Source of the DNA: Bacillota bacterium
Lineage (GTDB): Bacteria; Bacillota; Bacilli; Paenibacillales; UBA4045
NCBI GenBank assembly: GCA_023441055.1
Contig: JAEZQY010000031.1
Coordinates: 124,001-188,000 of the forward strand
Length of the DNA: 64,000 bases
Reading direction: 5' to 3'
Below the pieces are notes generated by a model that worked only from the letters and a program-made list of their open reading frames with translations, searched no databases and was not told the origin of the DNA. The position numbers and the translations under genes are program-made. This document shows, one piece after another, positions 54,647 through 64,000 of this stretch. Numbering within the stretch: the stretch's first letter is position 1; every line of letters starts with the position of its first letter.

Positions 54647-55860
54647 TGCGCGGTTTCACTCCGCTCTGCCAATCTAGCGGCGACGAGCCTGAGCAGTTTA
54701 GAGGCAGTCTCATGCTTCGTTAGCAGTGGGAGCTCCTCGACCAATCCTTCGCTATCGAAGATCGACACCTGATTCGTGTCCACCGCGAACCCAGCGCCTG
54801 GTGTTGTTACATCATTCGCAACGAGCAGATCACAGTTCTTGCGCCTCAGCTTCTCCATGGCGAGTGTGTTCAAATCCCCGGTTTCTGCTGCAAAGCCAAC
54901 GAGGTATTGATGCGATTTCTGTTCGCCCAGCGTCTTCAGAATGTCTGGGTTCTTCACCAGGTTCAGCGTCATCGTTTCGCTGGATTTTTTTATTTTGACA
55001 GCCGCAACCTCTTCGATTCGATAATCCGCTACCGCCGCAGCCTTAATCACAATATCTGTCTCGCTATACCGTTCGGTCACCGCCTCATACATCTCCAGCG
55101 CAGAATTCGCTTGAACGAGCTGAACGCCTGTCGGCAGCGGCGCGGATACGCGCGCATATACAACTGTCACATCAGCGCCCATATCCCTCGCCGTCTCGGC
55201 GATGGCGAATCCCATCTTGCCTGAGGAATCGTTCGTAATATAACGAACCGGATCGATTCGCTCGAGTGTCCCGCCAGCCGTAATCAGCACACGCTTGCCG
55301 GATAACGGCTTATCCGACGGACGGAAGAACTGTTCGATCGTCGCGACCAATTCCTCCGGTTCCGCCATTCTGCCCTTGCCCACATAGCCGCATGCAAGCT
55401 GACCGACACCGGGTTCATGGAAGAGAACGCCGCGGCTGCGCAAGGTATGCATATTGGCCTGCACAGCGGGATGGTCATACATATGAACATTCATAGCAGG
55501 CGCGATCAGCACCGGAGCTGATGTCGCGAGATAAGTAGTCGTCAGCATATCATCCGCGATACCGCACGCCAGCTTGCCGATCACGTTAGCAGTAGCAGGC
55601 GCGATCACGAACAGGTCTGCGGAATCCGCGAGATCAATGTGCTGCACGCCAGATGGATCCTCCTCATCGAAGGTATCGACAGCGACCCGATTCCGGGATA
55701 AGGTCTGCAGGGTCAGCGGCGCGATAAATTTAACTGCCGAGGCTGTCATGATGACATGCACATCCGCGCCAGCCTGCTTAAGCTTGCTGCACAGCGCTGC
55801 CGCCTTATAGGCTGCGATTCCGCCGGTTATTCCCAGTACAATGGTCTTCCCCTTCAGCAT
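54643..55860 (-). CDS. coaBC: Bifunctional phosphopantothenoylcysteine decarboxylase/synthetase
   Basis: The protein is 405 residues from the ATG at 55860, six bases after GGGGGAG; an earlier start has no such site. The CoaC flavoprotein half has GITGGIAAYK, HIDLAD (catalytic His), PATANVIGK and MNVHMYDHPA. The CoaB half has ITAGGT...DPVRYITNDSSGKMG and AAVADY. It performs two steps of coenzyme A synthesis. Confidence 0.95.
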   Translation of the reverse strand: MLKGKTIVLGITGGIAAYKAAALCSKLKQAGADVHVIMTASAVKFIAPLTLQTLSRNRVAVDTFDEEDPSGVQHIDLADSADLFVIAPATANVIGKLACGIADDMLTTTYLATSAPVLIAPAMNVHMYDHPAVQANMHTLRSRGVLFHEPGVGQLACGYVGKGRMAEPEELVATIEQFFRPSDKPLSGKRVLITAGGTLERIDPVRYITNDSSGKMGFAIAETARDMGADVTVVYARVSAPLPTGVQLVQANSALEMYEAVTERYSETDIVIKAAAVADYRIEEVAAVKIKKSSETMTLNLVKNPDILKTLGEQKSHQYLVGFAAETGDLNTLAMEKLRRKNCDLLVANDVTTPGAGFAVDTNQVSIFDSEGLVEELPLLTKHETASKLLRLVAARLAERSETAQ

Positions 55861-55891
55861 ATGGTTCTCCCCCTGTCTCATAAGTTCCTTA

Positions 55892-55917
55892 GAAACAAGA
55901 AAAACGTCTATCGACGT
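55892..55917 (-). terminator. Weak hairpin between rpoZ and coaBC
   Basis: ACGTC pairs with GACGT around GATA on the minus strand, followed by TTTTCTTGTTT. The stem is short, so it may only lower read-through into coaBC. Confidence 0.45.
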
Positions 55918-55937
55918 CCTTCCCTGTTGCTTATCGC

Positions 55938-56138
55938 TTATGATTCTACCTTCTCGTATACGATATGATCCAGATAAATCTCTTCCAAGGCGACACCGAC
56001 GTCCTTATGCGACTTCGGATTCGCAATGATCTGCTTCGTGCCTTCTCTCAGCAGTCTTGCTCTTCGCGATGCGGCAACAACCAGCGAGTACTTGCTGTCA
56101 ACCTTCTGCGTCATCTCATCAATGGATGGGTATAACAT
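55938..56138 (-). CDS. rpoZ: RNA polymerase omega subunit
   Basis: The 66 residues start MLYPSIDEMTQKVDSKYSLV, with ASRRARLL and SHKDVGVALEEI, the omega pattern. It helps fold and stabilise the RNA polymerase beta-prime subunit. It lies six bases after gmk, the usual arrangement. Confidence 0.94.
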   Translation of the reverse strand: MLYPSIDEMTQKVDSKYSLVVAASRRARLLREGTKQIIANPKSHKDVGVALEEIYLDHIVYEKVES

Positions 56139-56144
56139 ACGCGC

Positions 56145-56753
56145 TCACACTCCTATCGTTCTTTGTTGTATCACAGGCCATACACGTTCTCTACGGCAAT
56201 GCTCAGCGGTAATAATCGCTTGTATGCGAGCACAGGCCAATTCGATCTCATCATTGACTACCGCGTAATCATAATGCTCGAGCAGACTCAGCTCCTCTGA
56301 GGCAACCGCCAATCGACTGCTGATCGTGTCCTCTGTCTCCGTCCCTCGCATGACGATCCGTTGCTTGAGCTCCTCGAGCGACGGCGGCAAGAGGAAGATG
56401 AATATGCCTTCCGGGAAGCGCTCCTTGACCTGGAGGGCGCCCTGCACTTCAATTTCCAGAATGATATCGCGCCCGCCGCGAATCGTGTCTGCCACGAAGC
56501 TGCGCGGTGTGCCGTAATAATTGCCGACATACTCTGCCCACTCTAATAGCTCGTCTTGTTCGATCATCGACTGGAACTGCTCTCTGGATTTGTAAAAGTA
56601 GTTCACGCCATCCTGTTCGCCCGCGCGCGGCGCACGCGTCGTAGCGGATACCGAGTAGACCAGCTCCGGCGCGATATGCCGAAGCGCAGAGCAGACCGTT
56701 CCCTTACCGACTCCGGATGGCCCGGACAATACAATCAATAATCCCTCGCTCAT
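56145..56753 (-). CDS. gmk: Guanylate kinase
   Basis: The protein is about 202 residues from the ATG at 56753 (five bases after GAGGG); an upstream ATG at 56765 lies before that site. It has the P-loop GPSGVGKGT, TTRAPRAGEQDGVNY, and EYVGNYYGT. It makes GDP from GMP. It lies 15 bases after remA. Confidence 0.95.
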   Translation of the reverse strand: MSEGLLIVLSGPSGVGKGTVCSALRHIAPELVYSVSATTRAPRAGEQDGVNYFYKSREQFQSMIEQDELLEWAEYVGNYYGTPRSFVADTIRGGRDIILEIEVQGALQVKERFPEGIFIFLLPPSLEELKQRIVMRGTETEDTISSRLAVASEELSLLEHYDYAVVNDEIELACARIQAIITAEHCRRERVWPVIQQRTIGV

Positions 56754-56768
56754 CATGTCCCTCATCTT

Positions 56769-57029
56769 CTATTCGTCTTGATCGTCATCCTTATTGGATA
56801 ATCGATGGGCAACCGTCTCCGGCTGCACAGCGGATAGGATGACGTGGTCGCTGTCTGTTATGATGACTGCGCGTGTTCTGCGTCCATATGTCGCGTCTAT
56901 GAGCATATGGCGATCTCTAGCTTCTTGAATAATGCGCTTGATTGGTGCGGATTCCGGGCTTACGATCGATATAATCCGATTCGCTGATACGATATTGCCG
57001 AATCCGATATTAATGAGCTTGATCGCCAT
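56769..57029 (-). CDS. remA: Extracellular matrix regulator RemA (DUF370)
   Basis: This 86-residue protein begins AIKLINIGFGNIVSANRIIS and has YGRRTRAVIITDSDHVILS, the RemA/YlzA pattern. In B. subtilis it activates biofilm matrix and osmoprotection genes by DNA binding. It is the first gene of the long operon behind the promoter at 57122-57150. Its eleven-residue acidic tail is family-variable. Confidence 0.93.
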   Translation of the reverse strand: MAIKLINIGFGNIVSANRIISIVSPESAPIKRIIQEARDRHMLIDATYGRRTRAVIITDSDHVILSAVQPETVAHRLSNKDDDQDE

Positions 57030-57121
57030 CCGACTATCCCCCTTCTAATAAATAGCATGTAAGAAAGATGATGAAATTGATTCCCTAAAGAAAAAGCTGT
57101 AAATCGGTTAGAGTCCGTTTA

Positions 57122-57150
57122 AGTATAATGGATTTTACATAGGCGTACAA
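57122..57150 (-). promoter_or_regulatory. Promoter of the remA-gmk-...-rpe operon
   Basis: Minus strand TTGTAC, 17 bases, then TATACT, about 90 bases before remA and 10 bases after the upstream stop. The leader shows no known riboswitch. Confidence 0.75.
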
Positions 57151-57159
57151 GTAGCTTGG

Positions 57160-59100
57160 CTATGCTCCATTCATCGATTTTTTCTTGCTTCCGGTCTTGT
57201 CCCAAACATAGCGTGTAAGATCGACTGTCATCTCATAGTTCAGGAATGGCGTAATCAGATAAATCCCATTGAATCGGGTGATCGCGGCATCGAGAAGCTC
57301 CTGCGCAATCTGAACGCCCATGGCGCGCCCCTCTTCCTTCTCCAGCCCGCTCATCCGTCTGCGCACGTCATCTGACAGCTGAATGCCCGGCACTTCATTG
57401 TGCAGGAATTCCGCATTGCGTCCGTTAGCCAGCGGCATGATGCCGATGAAGATAGGAATATCGAGCGGCTTGGTCAGCTCATGAACACGTTCAATCAGCT
57501 CGACGTCATAGACAGGCTGGGTCATAATATAATCCGCTCCCGCTCTTACCTTCCGCTCGAGCCGCTCAACCGCCTTGTCTAGATGCTTCACATTCGGGTT
57601 AAACGCGGCGCCGATCAGGAAGTTGGCCTTCTGCTTCAGCGGCTTGCCCGAGAACGCGATTCCTTCATTCAGCTGCTTAATCATCTTAATGATCTCGAAT
57701 GAAGTCAGATCATAAACCGATGACGAACCAGGCAGATCACCGAACTTCGCCGGATCACCAGTGACCGCCAGCACGTGATCAATCCCCAATGCATCCAGTC
57801 CCATTAAGTGCGATTGGGTGCCGATTAGATTGCGATCCCGGCAGGCGATATGGACGAGCGGGCGCAGATCATATCGCTCCTTCACTAGATAGCCTAGCGC
57901 CAGATTGCTCATGCGTGTAACTGCCATGGAGTTGTCCGCTAGCGTAATCGCATCTGCGCCAGCCTGCTTGAGCGCATCCGCGCCCTTCATAAACTTGTTG
58001 ATATCCAGATCCCTCGGGGGATCAAGCTCCACGATCACTGTGTGGCGCTGTCTGACCAGCTCGACTATGTTCGGTTCATTGCTGGCGCCAGCGTTGTCTG
58101 GACCACCAGCTGGAGAATCCTGCGCCACGATCGATTCACGGACGGAGCTAGCAACGGGGCGATTCTGATCACGCACCGTCGGCTCATAGCGTTCGAGCGC
58201 CTCAGCCATCGCGCGTATATGGTCAGGCGTCGTTCCGCAGCAGCCCCCGATTAATCTCGCGCCTAGATCTGCGAATTGTCTGGCGCTGCTAGCGAAGTAC
58301 TCTGGTGTCGCGACATAGCGATACTGCCCGTCCACATAATCAGGTATTCCCGCATTCGGGAAAACGGAAACCGGCGTATCCGGTGATAAGCCCGCCTTCT
58401 CCAGCGCACGCTTAATTCCGGTTGGTCCGGTGCGACAGTTAAAGCCGACGACATCCGCCCCCGCATCCAGCAGCCGAACGAATGCTTCATCGACCGCATA
58501 GCCGTCGCTTGTCCGTCCGACATCTTCAGCGGCGAATTGACAAATAACGGGTAATGAAGTGAGCTGTCTGGCAATTTTGAGAGCGAGCTGCATCTCTTCA
58601 TAATCGTAGAACGTCTCCAGCAGGATACCATCGATATCCGAATCCGTCAGTACACCGATCTGACGCTCGAAGTCAGCGGTAAGCTGCGACGTGCGCACAC
58701 TCTTGCGCTGGCCCGAACGAATAGAGCCTACTGCAGCAACGACATAACCGTCAGGTCCAATGGCGCTGCGAGCGATCTCTACCCCTCTGCGGTTAATCGC
58801 ATCGGCTTCATTCTCCAAGCCGAACTTGGACAACCGCACACGGTTGGCCGAGTAGGTATTCGTCTCGAACACACGCGCTCCTGCCTCATAATATTCGCGA
58901 TGCACGCGCGCAATAATCTCGGGATTCGACAGATTCAATTCTTCATACGATATGCCGACTGGAAATCCGATCTGATACAAGTAAGTGCCCATAGCGCCAT
59001 CGCCGATGAGCAGCCGCTCCTTCAGCGCGGCACGCAAATCACGTGTCAACAATTGCTTCGCAACTCCATCCTTAACATGATAAAAATCGCAAGCGGGCAT
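57160..59100 (-). CDS. Bifunctional homocysteine S-methyltransferase / methylenetetrahydrofolate reductase
   Basis: The 646 residues have an N-terminal homocysteine methyltransferase domain with GDGAMGTYL, FNCRTGP and GGCCGTTPDH (zinc Cys), a linker rich in Ala and Ser (about 315-345), and a C-terminal MTHFR barrel with VIVELDPPR and YIMTQPVYD. It matches B. subtilis YitJ. It can supply methyl-THF to MetH. The ATG at 59100 has only a weak ribosome site; a later TTG is possible. Confidence 0.92.
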   Translation of the reverse strand: MPACDFYHVKDGVAKQLLTRDLRAALKERLLIGDGAMGTYLYQIGFPVGISYEELNLSNPEIIARVHREYYEAGARVFETNTYSANRVRLSKFGLENEADAINRRGVEIARSAIGPDGYVVAAVGSIRSGQRKSVRTSQLTADFERQIGVLTDSDIDGILLETFYDYEEMQLALKIARQLTSLPVICQFAAEDVGRTSDGYAVDEAFVRLLDAGADVVGFNCRTGPTGIKRALEKAGLSPDTPVSVFPNAGIPDYVDGQYRYVATPEYFASSARQFADLGARLIGGCCGTTPDHIRAMAEALERYEPTVRDQNRPVASSVRESIVAQDSPAGGPDNAGASNEPNIVELVRQRHTVIVELDPPRDLDINKFMKGADALKQAGADAITLADNSMAVTRMSNLALGYLVKERYDLRPLVHIACRDRNLIGTQSHLMGLDALGIDHVLAVTGDPAKFGDLPGSSSVYDLTSFEIIKMIKQLNEGIAFSGKPLKQKANFLIGAAFNPNVKHLDKAVERLERKVRAGADYIMTQPVYDVELIERVHELTKPLDIPIFIGIMPLANGRNAEFLHNEVPGIQLSDDVRRRMSGLEKEEGRAMGVQIAQELLDAAITRFNGIYLITPFLNYEMTVDLTRYVWDKTGSKKKSMNGA

Positions 59101-59124
59101 GCCTGCGCTCGCGGCTCTTCCACT

Positions 59125-59958
59125 CTACAGCAAGCTTCCTTCGAATACCTCAGCTGCAGGACCGGTCATATACACATGACCATCTGCATCGTCCCATGCA
59201 ATGAATAAGTCGCCGCCCTTCAGCGATACCACAGCTTCGCGTTCGGTAAGTCCATTAAGCACAGACGACACCACTGTCGCGCAAGCGCCGGTTCCGCATG
59301 CCAGTGTAGGCCCAGCGCCTCTCTCCCACACTCGCATATCGATCTGATTCCGCGCGTTCACTGTTGCAAATTCCACATTGATCTTGCGCGGGAACAACGG
59401 ATGTGTCTCCAACTTAGGGCCCCATTCCTGCAGCTCGAAGTCGGCGGCGTCATCCACATAGATTACACAATGGGGATTCCCCATTGATACAGCCGTGAAG
59501 ATAAAGGTACGTCCTTCAACCGTGATCGGCTCGGCAATGACGGGATTGCGATCGATCGCTGTGGGCACTTGCAGTCCGTCCAATATCGGAGCACCCATAT
59601 CAACACGCACCTGAGCCACCTTGTCGTCTGCAATTTGCAATTGAACAGGCTGAACCCCTGCACCGATCGTCTCAATTGTAAGCTCGGTCTTCTGAGTATA
59701 GCCATGGTCGAATACATACTTCGACACACATCGTATCGCATTGCCGCACTGCTCGGCTTCCGAACCGTCTGAATTCATAATCCGCATCATGAAATCAGCG
59801 CGCTCCGAAGGCAGGATATAGACGAGTCCGTCCGCCCCTATTCCGAAGTATCGATCACACAGTTGAATGGACCGCTCACTAGCATCCGCCGGCAGCTGTT
59901 GCTCGCCGTACACGATAATAAAGTCATTCCCCAATCCGTGCATCTTCGTGAATTGCAT
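59125..59958 (-). CDS. dapF: Diaminopimelate epimerase
   Basis: The protein is about 277 residues from the ATG at 59958, nine bases after AGGGGG. It has the two catalytic Cys in SEAEQCGNAIRC and ACGTGACAT, and MGNPHCV. It converts LL- to meso-diaminopimelate for peptidoglycan and lysine. It lies between the Ca-ATPase and the MTHFR fusion, where Bacillus has yicC. Confidence 0.95.
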   Translation of the reverse strand: MQFTKMHGLGNDFIIVYGEQQLPADASERSIQLCDRYFGIGADGLVYILPSERADFMMRIMNSDGSEAEQCGNAIRCVSKYVFDHGYTQKTELTIETIGAGVQPVQLQIADDKVAQVRVDMGAPILDGLQVPTAIDRNPVIAEPITVEGRTFIFTAVSMGNPHCVIYVDDAADFELQEWGPKLETHPLFPRKINVEFATVNARNQIDMRVWERGAGPTLACGTGACATVVSSVLNGLTEREAVVSLKGGDLFIAWDDADGHVYMTGPAAEVFEGSLL

Positions 59959-60030
59959 AAGAAAAATCCCCCTGCGGCGATAAATGTGCTGCTCTTTATC
60001 ATACCGCAAAAAATGGGGGATGCATAGTCT

Positions 60031-62811
60031 TTATGCGGTTTTGAAGGAGCCGCTCTTGACACCTCTACCCTGTGAGCCGCGTCTGCGCCCGGACAATAAG
60101 CTGCCTATTCCGAAGAAGAAAGTCGGAATTGCCGCGAATACGAGCACAAGCACCCATTCCGTCGAACTTAGCGCAACGGTTTTGAAGATCGGTTGAAGCG
60201 CTTCGATATAGACCACACCAAGCAACAGCAGGACGGATGACAATACAGCGAGCACCAGGTATCGATTCTGCAGGATGTTCCGGTGGAAGATCGATCGTGA
60301 GCTGCGGCAATCGAACACATGAATTAACTGTGCCATGACGAGTGTCGCGAATGCAACCGTCTGCGCAAGCACGAGCTGCTCCGGGCTGCCCGGATCGTGA
60401 CGCAGCACCAGCCAGAATGGGATCAGTGTACAGATGCCGATGAGTACCCCGCGACTGATGATCTTCCAGCCAAGCCGTCTGGAGAAGATGCTCTCTCTAG
60501 CCGCTCTCGGCTTGTGCTGCATCAGATCCTTCTCAGGCTGATCGACACCGAGCGCCATCGCAGGTAAACCATCTGTCACAAGATTCACCCATAGAATCTG
60601 TATCGGAACGAGCGGGAGCGGCATGCCCATCATCATCGCGATGAACATCGTGAGAATCTCCCCGACATTCGAAGCGAGCAGATAACGGATAAATTTACGA
60701 ATGTTCTCGTAGATGCCTCGCCCCTCTTCTATGGCGGCTACTATCGTCGAGAAGTTATCATCGCTAAGGATGAGCGATGAAGCCTCCTTCGTCACATCTG
60801 TACCGGAGATGCCCATCGCGATCCCGATGTCCGCCGCCTTGATCGCTGGTGCGTCATTGACACCGTCACCGGTCATGGCAACGACATGCCCGCGCTGCTG
60901 CAGCGCCTTCACGATACGCAGCTTATGCTCCGGCGAGACGCGCGCGTAGACGAATATATCGTCGACCTGCGTCGCCAGCTGCTCATCGCTCATGCCGGAT
61001 AATTGCGCGCCTGTAACAGCGATGCCGTTCTTGGGCAGAATGCCTAACTGCGATGCTATAGCTTCCGCTGTTGTCTGATGATCACCTGTAATCATCACCG
61101 TCTTGATTCCCGCCTTGCGACTGAGCGAGATCGCAGAGCGCACCTCTTGGCGAGGCGGATCAATCATGCCGGTCAGTCCGATGAATATGAGCTGCCGCTC
61201 AGCTGACTCTGCATCGCCAATCTGCTCGTGCGACTTCACCTCCCGATACGCCAGACCAATGACGCGCAGCGCGGCGCGCGCCATCCCTTCATTCGCTGCC
61301 ATGACCGCCGACCTCAGTGTTCCAGTGAGCGGGATGACCTTGCCTCCCCACATGATCGAGGTGCATAATCCGAGCAGCACATCGGGCGCGCCCTTCACCA
61401 TCACTTGCTGTGCGCCCCGATGCCTGACGACCACTGACATGCGCTTGCGCTCCGATTCGAATGGGAACTCACATAGCCGTGCATATTGCGGCTCCAGAGA
61501 GTGACTCGTTACACCTGCCTTCGCGCCGAGTACCGTAAGCGCGCCTTCCGTAGGGTCGCCCTTCACCATCCAGCTCTGCGTTCCCGCTTTGTGCTTGCCA
61601 GAGCCAGAGCTGGTCTGCTGTTCCTGAGCGAGCACCGCATTATTGCACAGCACGGACACCTGCAGCAACCGGTTCAATGTGGGATTGCTCCTCCCATCCA
61701 GCTTATGACCGTTGCAGGTGAACTCGCCAACAGGCTCATAGCCGGAGCCGCTGACATCTACCAGCTTGCCCTCCATCCACAGATGGGTGATCGTCATCTT
61801 ATTCTGGGTCAATGTGCCGGTCTTGTCGGAGCAGATCACCGAGGCGCAGCCCAAGGTCTCGACTGAAGGCAGCTTGCGCACGATCGCCCTGCGTTTGATC
61901 ATCCGTTGAACACCAAGCGCCAGCGCGATGGTCACGATTGCCGGAAGACCCTCGGGAATCGCCGCGACTGCTAGGCTGACACCCGCGAGGAACATCCCGT
62001 AAGCCGGCTGTCCGTGCATAATGCCGGCCAACACCACGATGACAGTCAGAATGACCGCGACGATGATTAGTATTTTGCCTAGTTGTTCTAGTCGATGCTG
62101 CAGCGGTGTCTCCCCAGATTCCGTATTCTGAATGAGGTGGGCGATCTTGCCCATCTCTGTGTTCATACCCGTTCTAACCACGATGCCCCTGGCCGTGCCA
62201 CGTGTCACCATCGTGCCCATGAATCCGAGATTGCGCTGATCACCCAGCGGCACATCTGCATGCGCAATGGCCAGATGGGTCTTGTTCACCGGTACAGATT
62301 CACCTGTCAGCGCAGATTCCTCGACATACAGGCTGTTCGTCTCAATCAGCCGCACATCTGCGGGGATACGATCTCCGCTCTCCAGCACGATGACATCGCC
62401 GCATACGAGCTTACTAGCCTGAACAAGATCCACCTCACCGTCGCGAAGCACCTTAGCCATCGGCGAGGCCAATTGCTTAAGCGCTCTTAACGATTTCTCC
62501 GCGCGGAACTCCTGAATAAAACCAAGTATGCCATTCATAATAATGATCGCAATTATGGTGATTGCGTCCAAATACTCACCGAGCAAGCCGGATATGACTA
62601 CTGCCCCTACCAGCACCAGCACCATGAAATCCTTAAATTGATTGAGCAGCTGCGCCGCAGCGGATACCTTCCTCGCTTCCGTCAGCTCGTTCAACCCCTG
62701 CTCGGCCAATCTGCGGCCTGCCTCTTCCGCGGTGAGCCCCTTCTGGTTGCTGGTCTGCTGCTGCGCGCATACCGCTTCCGCGTCAATCTGGTACCACTCC
62801 TTGGCGTCCAT
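60031..62811 (-). CDS. Calcium-type P-type ATPase
   Basis: This 926-residue P2-type ATPase has TGES (actuator), PEGLPAIVTIAL (ion-binding helix 4), CSDKTGTLTQNKM (phosphorylated Asp), MITGDH, TGDGVNDAPAIKAADIGIAMG and about ten membrane helices. It is close to B. subtilis YloB, a calcium pump expressed in sporulation. GGAGGGACAAGA precedes the ATG. It is divergent from rqcH, as in Bacillus. Confidence 0.92.
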   Translation of the reverse strand: MDAKEWYQIDAEAVCAQQQTSNQKGLTAEEAGRRLAEQGLNELTEARKVSAAAQLLNQFKDFMVLVLVGAVVISGLLGEYLDAITIIAIIIMNGILGFIQEFRAEKSLRALKQLASPMAKVLRDGEVDLVQASKLVCGDVIVLESGDRIPADVRLIETNSLYVEESALTGESVPVNKTHLAIAHADVPLGDQRNLGFMGTMVTRGTARGIVVRTGMNTEMGKIAHLIQNTESGETPLQHRLEQLGKILIIVAVILTVIVVLAGIMHGQPAYGMFLAGVSLAVAAIPEGLPAIVTIALALGVQRMIKRRAIVRKLPSVETLGCASVICSDKTGTLTQNKMTITHLWMEGKLVDVSGSGYEPVGEFTCNGHKLDGRSNPTLNRLLQVSVLCNNAVLAQEQQTSSGSGKHKAGTQSWMVKGDPTEGALTVLGAKAGVTSHSLEPQYARLCEFPFESERKRMSVVVRHRGAQQVMVKGAPDVLLGLCTSIMWGGKVIPLTGTLRSAVMAANEGMARAALRVIGLAYREVKSHEQIGDAESAERQLIFIGLTGMIDPPRQEVRSAISLSRKAGIKTVMITGDHQTTAEAIASQLGILPKNGIAVTGAQLSGMSDEQLATQVDDIFVYARVSPEHKLRIVKALQQRGHVVAMTGDGVNDAPAIKAADIGIAMGISGTDVTKEASSLILSDDNFSTIVAAIEEGRGIYENIRKFIRYLLASNVGEILTMFIAMMMGMPLPLVPIQILWVNLVTDGLPAMALGVDQPEKDLMQHKPRAARESIFSRRLGWKIISRGVLIGICTLIPFWLVLRHDPGSPEQLVLAQTVAFATLVMAQLIHVFDCRSSRSIFHRNILQNRYLVLAVLSSVLLLLGVVYIEALQPIFKTVALSSTEWVLVLVFAAIPTFFFGIGSLLSGRRRGSQGRGVKSGSFKTA

Positions 62812-62943
62812 TCTTGTCCCTCCTGATCATCATCAACTTACTCCCACTCTATTCAGACAAGCTGGAAAATATGATGATACACATTCTCTCACTTAAGTTT
62901 TGGCGGGAATTATGGCATGATAGAGCATGAGGAGTTGTTCACT

Positions 62944-64000
62944 ATGGCATTAGACGGTCTTGTTGTCCATGCGCTGACCCGTGAGCTCCAGATGCTGACG
63001 GGCGGCAAGATTCATAAGATTCATCAACCGAATGCGCATGACATTATCATGCAGGTGCGCAGCCAAGGCGCCACACACCGGCTGCTCTTATCCGCGAATC
63101 CCACATATCCGAGGATGCATCTTACAACCCAATCGTATATGAACCCGCTGGAAGCCCCGATGTTCTGCATGCTGCTCAGGAAGCATTGCGAGAGCGGCGT
63201 CATTCAGAGCATCGAACAGATCGGTAACGAGCGGATCATCCATATCCAGCTCCAGCAGCGAGATGAGCTGGGCGATCAACGGATGAAGACGATCATCATG
63301 GAGCTGACCGGCAGACACAGCAACATCATCCTGATCGATCCGGATACGAATCTCATCATGGACGGCATTCATCATGTGACCCCGGCAATCAGCTCATACC
63401 GCATTGTCATGCCCGGCAGCGCCTATACGAGCCCGCCGGATCAGCAGAAAGCCGATCCGTTCCATATCGAGTCGCGTGCGATGGAAGCCATCATCCGCAC
63501 CGGCATCGAGCAGCATGAGGATGCATTCGCCTCGCTGGCCAAGCGGGTAGAGCATGCGCTGGTCGCAGGCTTCAGCGGGATTAGCCCACTGGCGGCTAGA
63601 GAATTCGTCGCCAGATGTCAGTTCGAGGACCATGCGTTATCAGAGGTCATCTCTCAGCTCGCCGAGTCAGTCAGCCTAGCCATTCGAGCGTTGCGTGAGG
63701 GGAAGCCGACGCCCAACATCGTCACTCCGGCATCAGGCAAGTCGGTCTTCTCCGTAATCGATCTGCAGCATGTGCAGGGCGAGCGCCAACAATGGGATAC
63801 GGTTAATGCTTGCCTAGAGGGCTTTTACGGTGATAAGGCAGAGCGCGATACGGTCAAGCAGCGCGTATCTGACCTGATTAAGCTGCTCCAGAATGAACGG
63901 TCTAAGAATGTGACCAAGCTTCAGAAGCTGGCGGATACGATCGAGGATGCGCAGGACGCGGATCGCTACCGCATCCTGGGAGAACTGCTGACAGCCTCTC
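62944..64000 (+). CDS. rqcH: RqcH (NFACT protein), 3' end cut by window edge
   Basis: From the ATG at 62944, nine bases after AGGAG, the frame stays open to the window end (352 codons). It starts MALDGLVVHALTRELQ, with KIHKIHQPN, LLLSANPTYPR and PMFCMLLRKH, the NFACT-N pattern, and a coiled region begins near the end. RqcH binds split 50S subunits and adds Ala tails to stalled chains. The C-terminal NFACT-R domain lies outside. Confidence 0.93.
   Translation, partial: MALDGLVVHALTRELQMLTGGKIHKIHQPNAHDIIMQVRSQGATHRLLLSANPTYPRMHLTTQSYMNPLEAPMFCMLLRKHCESGVIQSIEQIGNERIIHIQLQQRDELGDQRMKTIIMELTGRHSNIILIDPDTNLIMDGIHHVTPAISSYRIVMPGSAYTSPPDQQKADPFHIESRAMEAIIRTGIEQHEDAFASLAKRVEHALVAGFSGISPLAAREFVARCQFEDHALSEVISQLAESVSLAIRALREGKPTPNIVTPASGKSVFSVIDLQHVQGERQQWDTVNACLEGFYGDKAERDTVKQRVSDLIKLLQNERSKNVTKLQKLADTIEDAQDADRYRILGELLTAS

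Overview
The window looks like a chromosomal segment from a spore-forming member of the Bacillota, most likely Paenibacillaceae. The evidence is the conserved Bacillus-type block rqcH / Ca-ATPase / remA / gmk / rpoZ / coaBC / priA / def / fmt / rsmB / rlmN / prpC / prkC / rsgA / rpe / spoVM / rpmB / yloU / yloV / recG, a lexA-yneA pair with Bacillus-type operators, glnRA, and sporulation genes (spoVM, a spoVIF-like gene). Start and family calls come from reading the sequence; no database search was run. No tRNA, rRNA, CRISPR array, insertion sequence or prophage was seen. Almost all genes are on the minus strand. The exceptions are mtnD, lexA, galKET, rpmB and rqcH.

Layout: 1-6859 is a Tad (type IVb/Flp) pilus operon on the minus strand (TadZ, CpaF/TadA, TadB, TadC, Flp pilin, three TadE/TadG-like proteins, the last cut by the window edge). 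Just upstream (7004-8560) is a Hanks-type kinase fused to a degenerate ParA/MinD-like domain. A 440-base gene-free stretch with repeated TAACGGA motifs follows. 9001-14557 holds an ABC ATPase, a cyclic-phosphate receiver-like protein, a HAD phosphatase and the mrfAB DNA repair pair, which has a sigma-A promoter with a LexA-like box in its spacer. 14760-20615 carries a MurA paralogue with Asp in place of the catalytic Cys, RNase Z and MetH. 20775-24488 carries mtnD, a HAD protein, small genes and the divergent yneA/lexA SOS control region. 24555-29052 has glnRA, a YnbB-like PLP enzyme and hflX. 29163-34007 has an AraC regulator divergent from galKET. 34008-37588 is a mixed accessory stretch with a 52-bp promoter-bearing tandem repeat and a long stem-loop. 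37668-64000 is mainly core housekeeping.

How genes work together: the Tad genes encode an assembly ATPase, platform proteins and pilins, with the fused kinase as a candidate regulator. MrfAB, LexA and YneA form a DNA-damage theme. MetH, the fused homocysteine methyltransferase/MTHFR and MtnD serve methionine synthesis and salvage. FakA and a DegV/FakB-type protein form a fatty-acid kinase. PrkC/PrpC/RsgA form a signalling and ribosome-maturation group, while Def, Fmt, RsmB, RlmN and RqcH act in translation and its quality control.

The least ordinary points are a TadE-like protein whose C-terminus resembles a degenerate toxin-type nuclease domain, the kinase/ParA fusion beside the Tad locus, a terminator-like hairpin between the Tad promoter and its first gene, the predicted SOS control of mrfAB, and the Cys-to-Asp MurA.
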